Positions 34,142-44,719 of a stretch of 64,000 bases of DNA are shown here, in pieces. A model generated the notes under the pieces. The model had not been told where the DNA came from, searched no databases, and saw nothing but the letters and a program-made list of their open reading frames with translations. The number at the start of each line of letters is the position of its first letter. The first letter of the stretch is position 1. A program made the position numbers and the translations under genes. The stretch lies in contig JAUPFV010000005.1 in the NCBI GenBank assembly GCA_036936605.1, forward strand, positions 157,853,195 to 157,917,194, given 5' to 3'. The stretch is from Limnanthes douglasii subsp. nivea (taxonomy: Eukaryota; Streptophyta; Magnoliopsida; Brassicales; Limnanthaceae).

Positions 34142-34946
34142 GGGTGAAGCTATTTCCCCCATAAAATTTATTATTTCCTCCATCATTCATAAAAAACTTC
34201 ATCTTGTTATTTCCTCTATAAAGGAAAATCCTAATTTATCCTTGTTTTAATTTTACACTAAAAACCCAAATTTCTCCAGTAAGTATCCACCTTAATCTCT
34301 TCTCTTCGAACCCTAAAAAACCATAGCCACCAAACAATTTTGAAGCAGTTTCTGGAGTTCCAAAAATAATAATCTATCGTTAATCTTATTTTTATTTTAA
34401 ATATATGGGTTGACATATCGAATAAAATCTCTTTTTAAATCTATAATTTTTTTGCATAATGAGTTATAGGAACTCTATATGCAGAATTAAAAAATTTGTT
34501 CATCGTTTAATCGAGTTCCTGCATATTGAGTTACTAGTTTAATCGTTTTTTTAATATCAATTTCTGGTTTAATTGTCTCTTTCCTGTATATCGAGAGTTC
34601 AAAATATACTTTTTTTTGTGGTTTGATTAGTGTCTGTTGATTGAGAGGTCGTCTCGGAACTACATGTTTTCTTTTTTTTTAAACATGTAATTTTGTGACT
34701 AATCTTTAAAAAAAATGATTTTTTATGTTTTTTAGGGTTTAATTTTAGAAGTTAAATCATATATGTTGGCCGTAATTTATTTTAATGGTGTGTTTGTTGT
34801 AATAAGGGTTTAATAGTGGATAGTGGCATCAAATTATAAATTAGAAAGTAAACAAAGGGTAAGAAAGTAAAAACAAATGTTTAGTGTTTTATTAAAAATT
34901 TAAAATGGAGGAAATAATAAATTTTATGGAGGAAATAGCTCCGCCC
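34142..34946. mobile_element. MULE-type MITE with 9-bp TSD
   Basis: The termini are GGGTGAAGCTATTTCCCCCA and, on the other strand, GGGCGGAGCTATTTCCTCCA, continuing as TAAAATTTATTATTTCCTCC in both, so TIRs of about 40 bp. They are flanked by GTTAGAAAA (34133-34141) and GTCAGAAAA (34947-34955), a 9-bp TSD with one mismatch, typical of Mutator-like elements. Length 805 bp, no transposase. Confidence 0.88.
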
Positions 34947-35249
34947 GTCAGAAAATGCATATGTTCTCAATCATTCGGACGAAATTACTTGCATTGATTT
35001 CGGCTCTTTTGGTCGAACATGTAATTTGACCGGTAATATTTTAAGTATTTTATTTTAATGTTTTTGTATTGAACGACATAATGGTATCCAATTACTTTTA
35101 AGAATTGCTTTTAGAAGTGTTATTTTTGCGAATGTTTTAATCTAAACTATTCAGAATTATTGAATGTAACGACCTATAGAAAGGTTAGAGAATGTACACA
35201 TACGAAAATAAAAAAAAACATAATGGTATAAATCCTTTACTATCGCTAT

Positions 35250-36035
35250 TCGCATCATATGTAGAATTTATATCTCTCACCAATTAATGTGATATTTTTC
35301 GTTTTGGGTCTGCAGATCTGCACGATTTTGCTCTTTGGTTCAATTCCCAAAGGCCATAATTTCAATGACTAAGTTTACTCTTAAAACTTTCTTTTAAACT
35401 TGATCCGCATGATGAAATATTGTCCGCTTTAGGTCTGCAAACCCGCACGACTTTTGGTTCACTCCCAAAAGGCTTCAATTTAGTTAAGATATTTCATTCA
35501 CTTATATATTGTATATTATTTTCAGTCTAAGCAATGTAGGATAAAGGACCAAGTTTACTCTTCCGCCTCACTCAATACACTCATCGCATCACTTAGGATG
35601 CAGGTTGCAGCTGATACCATGTTATTCTAAGCAGGTTGCAACTGATACCATGTTAGGATTTATATCTCTCACCAAATAATGTGATATTGTCCGCTCTGGG
35701 TCTGCAGACCCGCACAACTTTGCTTTTCGTTTACTCTCAAAAGGCGTCACATTAGTTTATATATTTCATTCACTTATATATTGTGAGTACATTTTCAGTC
35801 TAAGTGATGTGGGATAAATGATCAACTTTACTCACTCTTAATAATCTCTTTTAAACTTGGTCCGCGGAATTCAAGCCGCATCACTCAACATACTTATCCC
35901 ATCGCATCGCTTAGAACACAGGTTTTAACCTCGCTCTGATACCATGTTAGAAATATCTCTTACCAACTAATGTGATATTATCCGCTTTGCATATGCCGAC
36001 CCGCACGGCGTTACTCTTGAGAGAAGGTTGACGTG
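35250..36035 (-). repeat. Array of TRIM-like LTRs in minus orientation
   Basis: Related LTR copies read on the minus strand at about 35385-35260, 35562-35410, 35852-35651 and 36030-35946. Shared blocks (given as plus strand) are TTTATATCTCTCACCAA, TAATGTGATATT, GTCCGCT(T/C)T and CTGCA(G/A)ACCCGCAC. PBS-like GCTCTGATACCA or CTGATACCA sits beside several (35610-35619, 35641-35650, 35934-35945). Internal spacers are about 80-100 bp. The structure suggests overlapping or tandemly recombined TRIM elements. Confidence 0.7.
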
Positions 36036-36058
36036 GTACTTTATTCGAGAAGAGAATT

Positions 36059-36639
36059 TGTTAGGGTGGTGACCAAAGTCTCACATCCCACATCGGTTAA
36101 ACATGGTAAATGATCAATTAAGAGGAGGCTAGAATGGTACTTTGTTCGAGAGGAGGAATTCTTTAAGGTGACGACCAAAGTTCCACATCCTACACCGATT
36201 AAACATGGGAAGGATCAATGGTATATAAGTAAAAACATGTATTAAGCAGTATGAGGCCTTCTGGAAGTGTACCAAAAAGAAACCTGTGAGGGCTTTTAGG
36301 CCCAAAGCGGACAATATCTTTCTAGTGTGTGAGGCACACTTATATATTCTAACATGGTATCAGAGCGTGGTTGCAACCTGCGTTCTAAGCGATGCAGTTG
36401 GTGTATTGAGTGAGACGGAATGCATTATGCGGATCAAGTTTAAGGGAGAGTGTTAAGAGTAAACTTCGTCATTTATCCCACATCGCTTAAACTGAAAATA
36501 ATATACACTATATAAATGAATGAAATATCTTAACTAAAGTGAGGCCTTTAGGGAGTGAGCCAAAAAGCAAAGTCATGTGGGTTTGAAGATCTAATGCGGA
36601 AAATATCACATTAGTTGGTGAGAGATATAAATTCTAACA
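36059..36639 (+). mobile_element. TRIM-like element (terminal-repeat retrotransposon in miniature)
   Basis: Plus-strand order: 5' LTR 36059-36354 (TGTTAGGG...TTCTAACA), PBS TGGTATCAGAGC at 36355-36366, short internal stretch, purine tract ending AAGGGAGAG at 36450, 3' LTR 36451-36639 (TGTTAAGAG...TTCTAACA). Both LTRs carry CCCACATCG and a TATATAA-type box. The 5' LTR is longer because a roughly 95-bp block with ACCAAAGT..CACATCC..ACC is duplicated in it. No coding capacity and no TSD found. Confidence 0.75.
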
Positions 36640-36849
36640 CCATCACTTTCATAGACGGAACCATGACCTCATCGTTGGAAGGTGTGGTTGAGACTAAAAC
36701 AAGTATAAATTAGGCATTCATATGTTATTGTATATGAGACCCAAAAGATACATTTTCTTTTATTTTACAACACGCACACAACTTATAAATTGAGATTTGA
36801 GCGACCAACTAAATATCTAGTAAGTTGTTAACCGTACTATTTTCAAGAG

Positions 36850-37500
36850 AATAATAGACGTGATACTCCATTAGCATCTGAATATGTCTGGGGAAGGCAT
36901 ATTAGTGAAAAGATGGCATTCATAGACCAACAACTTCGATTTCTCTTCTAGATAGATGGCAATCATGTTGGAAGATATGGAAAGCATTACAGATCTACCG
37001 GTGATGGGACACTTTTTTTACTTAGGTGATAAAAAAAGGCCGAGAGGAACATGCTGCAATGGTGTTGAGGTTGCATGATAAAGTAAAGATTAACTTTAAC
37101 AAAGATATCAGATTATGGATGACATGGCTGAATAATACTTTCACCATATTTTGTTTCTTCTACCAATTAACTCAAAAAGAGGTCAGTTTTCGGACACGAG
37201 CTTATATGATTTTCTTTTTCAGTAGTGCTATTTTTACCAATGAGACTAAGACAATGATAAAAGGCCAGTTTTTTGTATGTTCTCGAGGACTTATATGCAA
37301 TTAATCAGTATGCAAGGAAGATGCATATTTTGGAAGAATTGTATTATGCTAAGTTCGGCCTTCAAACATGATACAAAGAAGATTAATGACTTTAATACTT
37401 TGGTTGAGTGTTGGATATATGACCATTGTAAATTTTTTAGCCAATGCATTACCAATACTACCAAGTAAATATATTGCATATGCGCACGTGGACTTACATT
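36850..37500 (+). pseudogene. Plant mobile domain (PMD) remnant, possible extra ORF of gypsy E
   Basis: The plus strand at about 36953 reads MAIMLEDMESITDLPVMG (usual MTITLEDVxxLxGLPVxG). Further on, in shifting frames, FRTRAYMIFFFSSAIF fits the RAYLLYLLGxxLF block and INQYARKMHILEELY / SSAFKHDTKKINDF and LVECWIYDH fit the AWGSAxLAYLYRxLxxA...LLxxWxYEH block. These define the PMD. It lies between the integrase end of element E and its missing 3' LTR, on the strand opposite to E, where Tat-type elements carry an extra antisense ORF. Frameshifts show it is dead. A standalone transposon fragment is the alternative. Confidence 0.65.
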
Positions 37501-37595
37501 GATTGATGCGCACCTTCAGCACTGATATAAGAAAATGGATAATTAGGTCGATTATGTTACATCAATACTTCAAATGTAGTGTTTAACATGTTTAG

Positions 37596-37631
37596 TATAT
37601 ATATATAATAATAATAATAATAATTTATTTT
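37596..37631. repeat. TA/TAA microsatellite
   Basis: A run of TATATATATA passing into (ATA)n/(TAA)n. Confidence 0.9.
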
Positions 37632-38289
37632 CATACGGTTTGAGCCAAGATGTTTCAGCATACTCCAAGGTCTTCAGATATCATATAAATGTTTATTCAT
37701 TGTCGCTAGGTTTGACTGCAACTCTGAATTGGTTGCCAAATGCACGACCTTATTCTAAAAATATTAAAACTCGTGGGATACTTTTCCTTCAAAGAATAAC
37801 TTTTCATATTGGTTATAATATTTCTATTTAGGTGCCACTTGTGTCTCAATTCTGAAATTATTTTCCGATTGCGCCAATCAACGTCAATTCTCTATTTGTC
37901 ACCATAATATCCGATGATGCATATTTGTTTTCTACTATAAAAAACTTCAGTCGATTCAACACCCAAGTGTAGTTGGATAACTTTTCCACATCTATAAAAA
38001 TGAATACAACCAAACAAAATTAAAAAATAAAAATTTATACCTAGCCGTATTGTAGGTAATATCCATAATTAAAAATTATGAGAATGTCCTTAACAAGTTG
38101 ATAGATGTGCGGTTTACATAAAATAGCTACGCGATAACTTCAAACCCATCATACCTATTATATTTGATGTAGTTGTTTTTATTCATTTTCTCAATAAATA
38201 TTGCATCTGTGATTTATCACGTAACTCGAATGTATGATGTTTATGCCTCATATTATAAATATTACATACATTGGATGTATTATCGAGGC

Positions 38290-39526
38290 TTAACATTTCT
38301 CAAATTACTAAAATTGCATGGTTGTACCCTCTCACTTACTAGGTAAGCTCCTACTCAGGTTGGTCTCAACTTTCCAAGACTCTTATTTTTAGTGTGTAAG
38401 AACGTATGTCTAAGGATCTTATCCCCTTCTTTCAATTCCATTTGTTATATTTTGGAAGAATATCTACTGCGCATTAACGTTTGGTAGTGAAGGGACCTGA
38501 AGTGTGCATGTATCCTTTTCTCTCTGATCAAATCAAGTTCGCCCCTTCTCCCTTAATCATTGCTCCATTCAGAGTAATTTGCAACCCTGAATATGACAAT
38601 GCGGTTTCAGCAGGGATAACTACGTCCATTCCATAAGCTAGAGCAAATTATGACTTTGAGGTTGAGGTTTGATGTGTCGATCAGTAAGCCTATAGTACTT
38701 CTTTAAGGTAATTGGGCCATTTTTTGGCAGGCCATTCCAAATTGTTTCGTAAATCGTCAAGTATAGTTCTATTTAATAATTCAACCTACTCATTAGCTTG
38801 GAGGTGAAGAGGCGCCGAAAACCACTAATGGATTCTTCTAGAAGAGAAAAATATTTTTATATCTTTGTTGTCAAATTAGGAACCATTATCCGTAGTGATC
38901 TCGACACTCCAAACCTACAACATATATTGAACGTGATCAATTTTATGACATTTTTTGATTTAGTTCTGGATAGTGGTTCAGTTCCACCCACTTCAAAAAG
39001 TAATCAACTTTAACTAAAATAGTCTGTTGACCCCCAAAATTCATTGGTAAAGGTCCAATCAAGTCTATCCCACACCGATTAAATAACAACGCTTCAAAGG
39101 TAGATTCAAGGGGTACTGCTGGTATATGTATAGCGTTGGTGAATTGCTCATAATTGTCACATCTCTTGACGAACTCTTTAGCGTCGACCATAATAGTAGG
39201 CCAATAATATCCAGCTAACAAGACTCACATCGTTAAGCCTTTAGTGATTTGGACCTTCCCGTCATGCAATTCAGACAATATAATTTGTGAATCATCTGTT
39301 CCCAAACAGCACAACAAAGGACGGTTCAAAGACTTTTATAGAGTATATCTCTGAAGGCCACGTAGCCATGAGCTTTAAACCTAATTTTTTTGCAACTATT
39401 TTATCAACCGGTAGAATCCCGTTAGCTAAAAATTATTTTAGATCAAATCTCCAATCCTTACCGACACCAGTCAAAATTTTTATTGCTTCATCTGCATTCA
39501 AAATCTATTTAGAATCTATAGTTATA
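38290..39526 (-). pseudogene. Gypsy element E: integrase (proximal part cut by element D)
   Basis: On the minus strand from 39526: a VGKDWRFDLK block and KKIRFKAHGYVAFRDILYKS (pre-zinc region), then LAGYYWPTIMVDAKEFVKRC with a C-D-N-Y replacing the second zinc cysteine pair, then GIDLIGPLP and DYFLKWVE (core), and later a WPNYLKEVL, ALAYGMDVVIPAE block and a C-terminal KWEG block near 38350. The longest open piece is 92 codons at 39221-38943. The coding sequence is interrupted exactly at 39526 and resumes upstream at 50986 beyond element D. Confidence 0.8.
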
Positions 39527-39913
39527 TGATAAGGATATAAATAAATAAAGAGTAAAAATAATTACTTTATAATTGGCTAAATTATTATTTTGTAGGTATG
39601 AAAGTTATATGGTGTAAAATATAAATATAAAGGACCAAGTGTGTAATTTGTGAAGAATATATTTTTACTAAGTAGAAAAGTGGAGTGAAATATCCACGTA
39701 ACAAACCAAATCTATTACATGTAACTACATCACCTATAAATAGGTGTACTTGTCTTGGGAATGAGGATGATTTGACATTTTTACACTTTTGACTTTCGAC
39801 TAGTTTCTTTCTTTAGTTTTCTTAACGAACTTTCTCTTTCTAGAAATATTCACAATCAAAGCATAAATCCATTTTAAACTCTCTTTTCCCTCCAAAATTA
39901 CTTAGACTTATCA
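39527..39913 (+). repeat. 5' LTR of gypsy D
   Basis: 387 bp, ends TGATAAGG...GACTTATCA. Clearly homologous to 50601-50985 along its length, with many substitutions, so the insertion is not recent. TATAAATA at 39735-39742 sits inside a perfect 7-bp dyad (CACCTAT-AA-ATAGGTG). The sequence after the LTR, TTGGTAACCAATGGG from 39914, is the position of the PBS; I could not name the primer tRNA. Confidence 0.92.
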
Positions 39914-40289
39914 TTGGTAACCAATGGGAAGTATCGATAGGTACCTAGATTTGAAATCCGGAACCAAAGAAGCAAGTGATCAGATAACTAGAGTACTATG
40001 GATTCTGAAGCTCAGATTGATCTAGTAGTAATTGTGGAAGTAGAGCTGGTGGAGTCAGGTATGGTTAGAGGATAAAATCGAGGTAGAATGCAAGGAGATG
40101 ATCAACACGATTAGTCTGATGTTGAGGATAAAATGAATCAATTATTGGAAAGAATAACTTATCTGAGTGATCAGCTTGATCAGAGAGAACAACTAGTAAG
40201 AGCTTATAAGGTACGATCCGAAGTACAACGATTAAATGAGAAGAAAGATTTAGAAGACCGATCTGACGAGTCTCACAATATTAACTGAA

Positions 40290-41515
40290 CGAGAAGTGAT
40301 CATCGATATGTGCAATTTCAGTCATAAAAAAGGATATCACTCTTATAGGAATGAGAAAAAAGACAATCATCAATATAATCCAACATATACAAGTGGCTAT
40401 TTTGGGTTAGATTATGAGGAGTTTTCTCAAAATCTTGAGAAAGGTGGTTCCTATGAAAAAGAGAGGGACATGTGCTCTTCGATAAAGAAAGATAGACGAC
40501 CTCAGAAATCTCGAAGAGAGCATATATCTAAAAACGATAATGGTTCCTATTTAGTGATTAAGAGTCCTCTCTTCAAATACAATAAAACTAATCAATACAT
40601 TAATCATGCAGATCAAAGTTTGTATGCAATTATGAGAAGTTTAACTGGAGGTGACCAATACATGCAAGGTGTTGATTGGACGAATTCTCCTCTGTCAGCT
40701 GAGATTAGGTCGATATCGCTTCTAAAGCATTTCAATATCACCAAATTTGAAAATTTTGATGGTGCACAAGACCCTGACGACAATATTGAGTAGCTAAAAA
40801 ATTACATGATGCATTTTGAAGATTATGGCAAGCTAGTTTATAAGGAATTTTCACAAACTTTCAAGGGCACAACCTTGAAGTAATAGAACAGAATCTCGAG
40901 GAGTCAATAACCAATTTAAGGGAGTTCAATACAGCTTACCAAAGGTAGTTTGTGGGAAGAACAGAAATTTGAGCTAATGGAGATACTATAATCCAATGCA
41001 AGCAAGAAATTGAAAAAAAATTAAAAGATTGTACTAGATGATTTATGTTAACCAGGAGTGAGTTGGATAATTCTGATGAGCAAGTAGCATGTGCTGATTT
41101 TAGACAAGGATTGTTCCCCGGAGATTTAGAAAATGAAACTCTGAGGAGAAGGGCATTGACTTTTGGAGCTTTAATGGCTCGAGTAGAGGAGTAGATCAAA
41201 GCGGATGAATCAACAAGGATTTAAATAGGGCCCAGTTTATCTGAGAGGCGTTAAGGAGAAAGAAATGCTCCTTCTAGTCAAGGATATTAGGGTAGTTCTT
41301 CACATTCTCAAGGACCCTCTCATCCAAGTGTGTCCACTAACTTGCCTCATCGGCTAGAACTGTCATATGTGTTGGCTTTGAATCATCAACCATCTCATGC
41401 TAGGTCAAACCACTGGATGAGACCGGACTATTTTGAAAATTTAACTGAAAGTATGCAAGAATTTTTAAGAGAGCTAAAAACCATGTTCATTTTCGAAAGC
41501 CTTCATCGATAAATA
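40290..41515 (+). pseudogene. Gypsy D gag remnant
   Basis: A 165-codon open piece at 40296-40793 ends in HFNITKFENFDGAQDPDDNI, the start of the plant gag core (xFDGxxDPxxHI). After a stop, FSQTFKGTTLK at about 40850 fits AxxWFxxL, and RRALTFGALMARVEE near 41150-41190 closes the core. A low-complexity charged N-terminal part begins near 40130. Gag would form the particle. Stops separate the segments. Confidence 0.8.
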
Positions 41516-42164
41516 GACCAAAAGAAAAGCAGAGTAATAAACTATGTAAATACCACAATGAAATTATGCATGATACTGCACTGTATAGTTTTGCAAAAAA
41601 GAAATTCAGACTTAATCGTGAATGGAAAGCTAATAAGTTTTGTTAAAGGACAAAGAAGTAGTCGACATATTCAGAACACTAATCCACCAGTATAACCGTG
41701 TGTGAATTCGTCTTCGAAGCAAGAAAATACATTGCTGATAGTTGGGCTTAGTGAAGGCATCAATGTGTCCTCAGAATATCTAGATTCTGACCCGGATCAG
41801 AGGATAATATTGGTGTTGAATGAAGCATCGAAACATAGAAGAGTAAGTCTTTGAATTTTTTCGGAGGAGATAATATGGCTGGAAATAGTAATAGTTCTAG
41901 GAAAGGTCATATGGTAAGTTTGGGTACTCAGTTAGAAGGAGGAATTTCCACTCATATTTATGGAAAACGTGTCACACCGTTTATCTTGTTTGATGGAATG
42001 ATCTAACGGGAATAACTTGTCCTCATGAAGATACAATAGTGATTGGGGCTTATATAACAGTTACATAAATTTGAAGGATACTCATTGACAATTGTAGTTT
42101 GACTAACGTGTTGTTTCTGTCAACATATGTGAAGACGCATAATACACTTGTAATTCTCCGATCT

Positions 42165-42444
42165 TTTTTTCTAGAAGAAACCCGTAACCGCTACTTAATG
42201 AGTACGCACAAGGTAAAATCTTGATTTGATGCGATAGCTTGCAAACCAATTCCAGAAGGTAAACCACACAAGGTGACAAGCTCAACCAAGAAACCATTTG
42301 TATAGGGAATCGAATTCATGACGTTTTGGTACAAGCTCACCTTACTCCACCAACTTGGCTACCCCCTTCGGGGAAAAAAAAGGATGCAACACAAGGACTT
42401 CCAAGGAGGTCACCCATCATAGTACTAATCTCGCCCAATGTAAG
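42165..42444 (-). mobile_element. Composite retrotransposed insert: 5S rRNA 3' part joined to a tRNA-type SINE
   Basis: The insert is flanked by one perfect 10-bp TSD, TCTCCGATCT (42155-42164 and 42445-42454), so both parts arrived together. On the minus strand it begins with 5S-like sequence (42444-42382), a T-run, then CCCCGAAGGGGGTAGCCAAG with a tRNA-like A box (TAGCCAAGTTGG), a B box (GAATTCGATTCCC) near 42310, the family body CACCTTGTGTGGTTTACCTT, and a short A tail abutting the TSD (42170-42165). The body matches the SINE at 24086-24235. Confidence 0.9.
42382..42444 (-). pseudogene. 5S rRNA-derived segment (3' half)
   Basis: The minus strand reads GGGCGAGATTAGTACTATGA, then TGGGTGACCTCCTTGGAAGT and CCTTGTGTTGCATCC, which is the 3' half of plant 5S rRNA with a few substitutions, followed by a T-run like the 5S terminator. 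The 5' half, including most of the internal promoter, is absent, so this is not a functional 5S gene. Confidence 0.92.
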
Positions 42445-42799
42445 TCTCCGATCTGAGCCTATTATAATGGGAGTTACTGAAATAATGGCACAAATTATTG
42501 GAGAGTTTTAAGGTGAGTTTTTGCTAGCCGTGGATCATTTAAGACAAAAGTTCAAGTGTTGTTTATGGTAGTGGATTGTCCAACAAGTTATAATGCTATT
42601 TTTTGGAGATCATGGCTGTAAATGATTCATGTTGTTACTTCCACAGTTCACCAGTGTGTGAGATATGTAATTGAAGATTGAATAAGAGTAGTTCGAAGTA
42701 GCCAACAAGTGGCTACAAAGTGTTACGCGAAAACTTTGCATAATAAGAAAAATATAACTCTTGACAAAATGGCTAGAATAATAATTAGATGGGCCTTCC

Positions 42800-43660
42800 T
42801 CAGAAGTGGACAGGTTGGATCATATGAGGGAGACATCGTGTAGAAAGTTTACGAATAGGAAAACTGTTATTACCTTATCCACGTTACCAACTGTTAAGAT
42901 AATTTTCTAAGCATTTGGGCGTTTTTGCTTGGAAAACCGAAGATGATGTGGAGGTTCCTTCCGAGATGATTTGCCACAGTTTTGAAGTTGACTCAAAAGT
43001 TAGACCTAAATTCAAAAGTGAATTATTTTTTCGGTGCAAAAATCTAAAGCAATAGTGACAGCAGTAGATCGGTTATCTAAGTTAGGACATATACGTGAAG
43101 CACATTATCTATTGTGGACTGAAAATCTTGTACTTATGAAGGAAAAATGGGAAATGGAGAATATGTGTTGATTTTACTGATCTCCATCGAGCATGTCTGA
43201 AAGATCCATTCCCTGCTCCAAGGATAGACATGCTTGTTGATTCAACATCTGGTAATAAGTTTATTTCTTTTATGGATACTTTCACTGGGTATAATCAGAT
43301 CTAAATGAATCTGAAGGATCAAGAAAGTATAGCATTTATTACTGACAAAGGATTACATTGTTATCGAGTTATGTTTTTTATCTCAAGAATGTTGGGGCTA
43401 CATATCAAAAGACTAGTGAATAAAGCTTTTGTTACCCAAATGAGGAGATATATAAAGTTTTTATAGATGACATGTTTGTCAAAAACTCTACAGACGAAGA
43501 ACACTTACGAGATTTAGAAGAAACTTTCTCAAATTTGAGAGATATTCTAGAGAAATATACCTTCAGAGTTAGATCGCGATTTTTTTGGGATACATAATAA
43601 GTGAAAAAAAGGATAGAAACTGATCTAGAACAATTAAAAGTATTGATAACAATGACTCAA
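42800..43660 (+). pseudogene. Gypsy D reverse transcriptase
   Basis: Pre-RT FAWKTEDD near 42930, then RICVDFTDLHRACLKDPFPA and PRIDMLVDSTSGNKFISFMD at about 43152-43280, FTGYNQI, DQESIAFITDKGLHCYRVMF near 43315-43375. The catalytic YIDDM block near 43450 is frameshifted (FIDDMFVKNS is readable in a neighbouring frame). The usual order of plant gypsy RT is intact but stops and shifts prevent function. Confidence 0.85.
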
Positions 43661-43779
43661 TCTCGGTAATTAGGAAAGTATAATTTTTGACAGGAAAGCT
43701 AGTAGCTCTAAACAGATTTATATTTAGTTTTTGAGATAAATGTGACTCATTTTTCCAAGTATTGAAGCAGGAAAATGAA

Positions 43780-44705
43780 TTTTTCTAGACACCATGTAGC
43801 ATTTTTGAAACTTAAAGAGCATTTATCTTGTCCGAAAGTTTTGTTTAAACCTCTTGTAGGAGAGAAATTATTTTCATACATTGATGTCTCTAATTATGTG
43901 GTGAGTCTCGGCATGGTAAGGGAGGTAGATAAATATCAATGACCGATATATTATGTAAGTAAAAGTTTGCTTCCCTCGGAGAAAGAATATCTGAAGCTAG
44001 AAAAATTTGCTTTGGTTTTAGTTGTTGCTGCTAAAAAATACGTACACATTTCCAAGCCCACACTATTAATGTAAGAACACCATTTCCATTAAAGAATGTA
44101 TTAGAAAGACCCGATAGTTATGGGAGAATGACAAAATGGTATGTGGAATTAAGGCACTATGATATTGATTTATTCCTAGAACCGCTATCAAGGCTCAAGC
44201 TTTACCAGATATTTCACTGAATTCCATTCAGAATATATTGATGAGGAAGAGAATAATGTAAGTACGTTACCAACAATAGATGAATGGATGATTGGAACCG
44301 ATGGATGCTCCAATATTTTGGGTTCATGAGTGTGAGTTCAATTGATAACTCCATCTGGTGAGGCAATAAACCAAGTCATTCGGTTCAGATCCAGTGCATC
44401 GAATAATGAGGCAGAATATGAGGTAGTGTTAGCCGGTTTAAGGCTTGCAAATATTTGTGGAGCTAAAAAAGTTCTCTTGTAAACTGATTCACAGCTTGTG
44501 ATGAATCATATATTGGGGATATTCGAAGCTAACAAGGATCATCTTATTAATTATTTGCGAGAATTAAGGGGGTTAGCATTTGTTTTTGAAAAAATAACGA
44601 TTGAGCATATTAATCGAGGAGAAAACAGTGCTGCAAATTCTTTGGCAATCATTGCTTATTTTAAGGGGTATTCTTGGATTATTTACAGGAGAACCCATCT
44701 ATAAT
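43780..44705 (+). pseudogene. Gypsy D RNase H and second (archaeal-type) RNase H
   Basis: First RNase H: LFSYIDVSNYVVSLGMVRE near 43870 and PIYYVSKSLLPSEKEYLKLE near 43950. Second RNase H: WMIGTDGCSN near 44288, SASNNEAEYEVVLAGLRLAN near 44395-44455, TDSQLVMNHILG near 44480, and a 68-codon open piece at 44498-44704 with INRGENSAANSLAIIA. The duplicated RNase H, the second with D..E..D residues visible, is typical of Tat-lineage elements. Confidence 0.82.
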
Positions 44706-44719
44706 GATGAAATCCAAAC

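Larger units (their letters stand above)
41990..42790 (+). pseudogene. Gypsy D protease region, split by a SINE/5S insertion
   Basis: RILIDNCSLTNVLFLSTYVK at about 42073-42132 is the aspartic protease core (usual RVLIDxGSSxNILF), with the catalytic D-T-G changed to D-N-C. After the 280-bp insertion at 42165-42444 the frame resumes as PIIMGVTEIM, then, with a frameshift, VVDCPTSYNAIF-like and a CVRYVIEDRV-like block near 42560-42680 (usual FxVVDxPSxYNAILGRPWLH). Removing the insertion and one TSD restores continuity of the motif order. Confidence 0.8.

Noticed and set aside
36355..36366. PBS as evidence for a full-length copia element
   Set aside because: The two LTRs are separated by under 100 bp with no coding sequence, so a TRIM-like element is the better explanation.
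42382..42444. Functional 5S rRNA gene
   Set aside because: Only the 3' half is present and it lies within a TSD-bounded SINE insertion.
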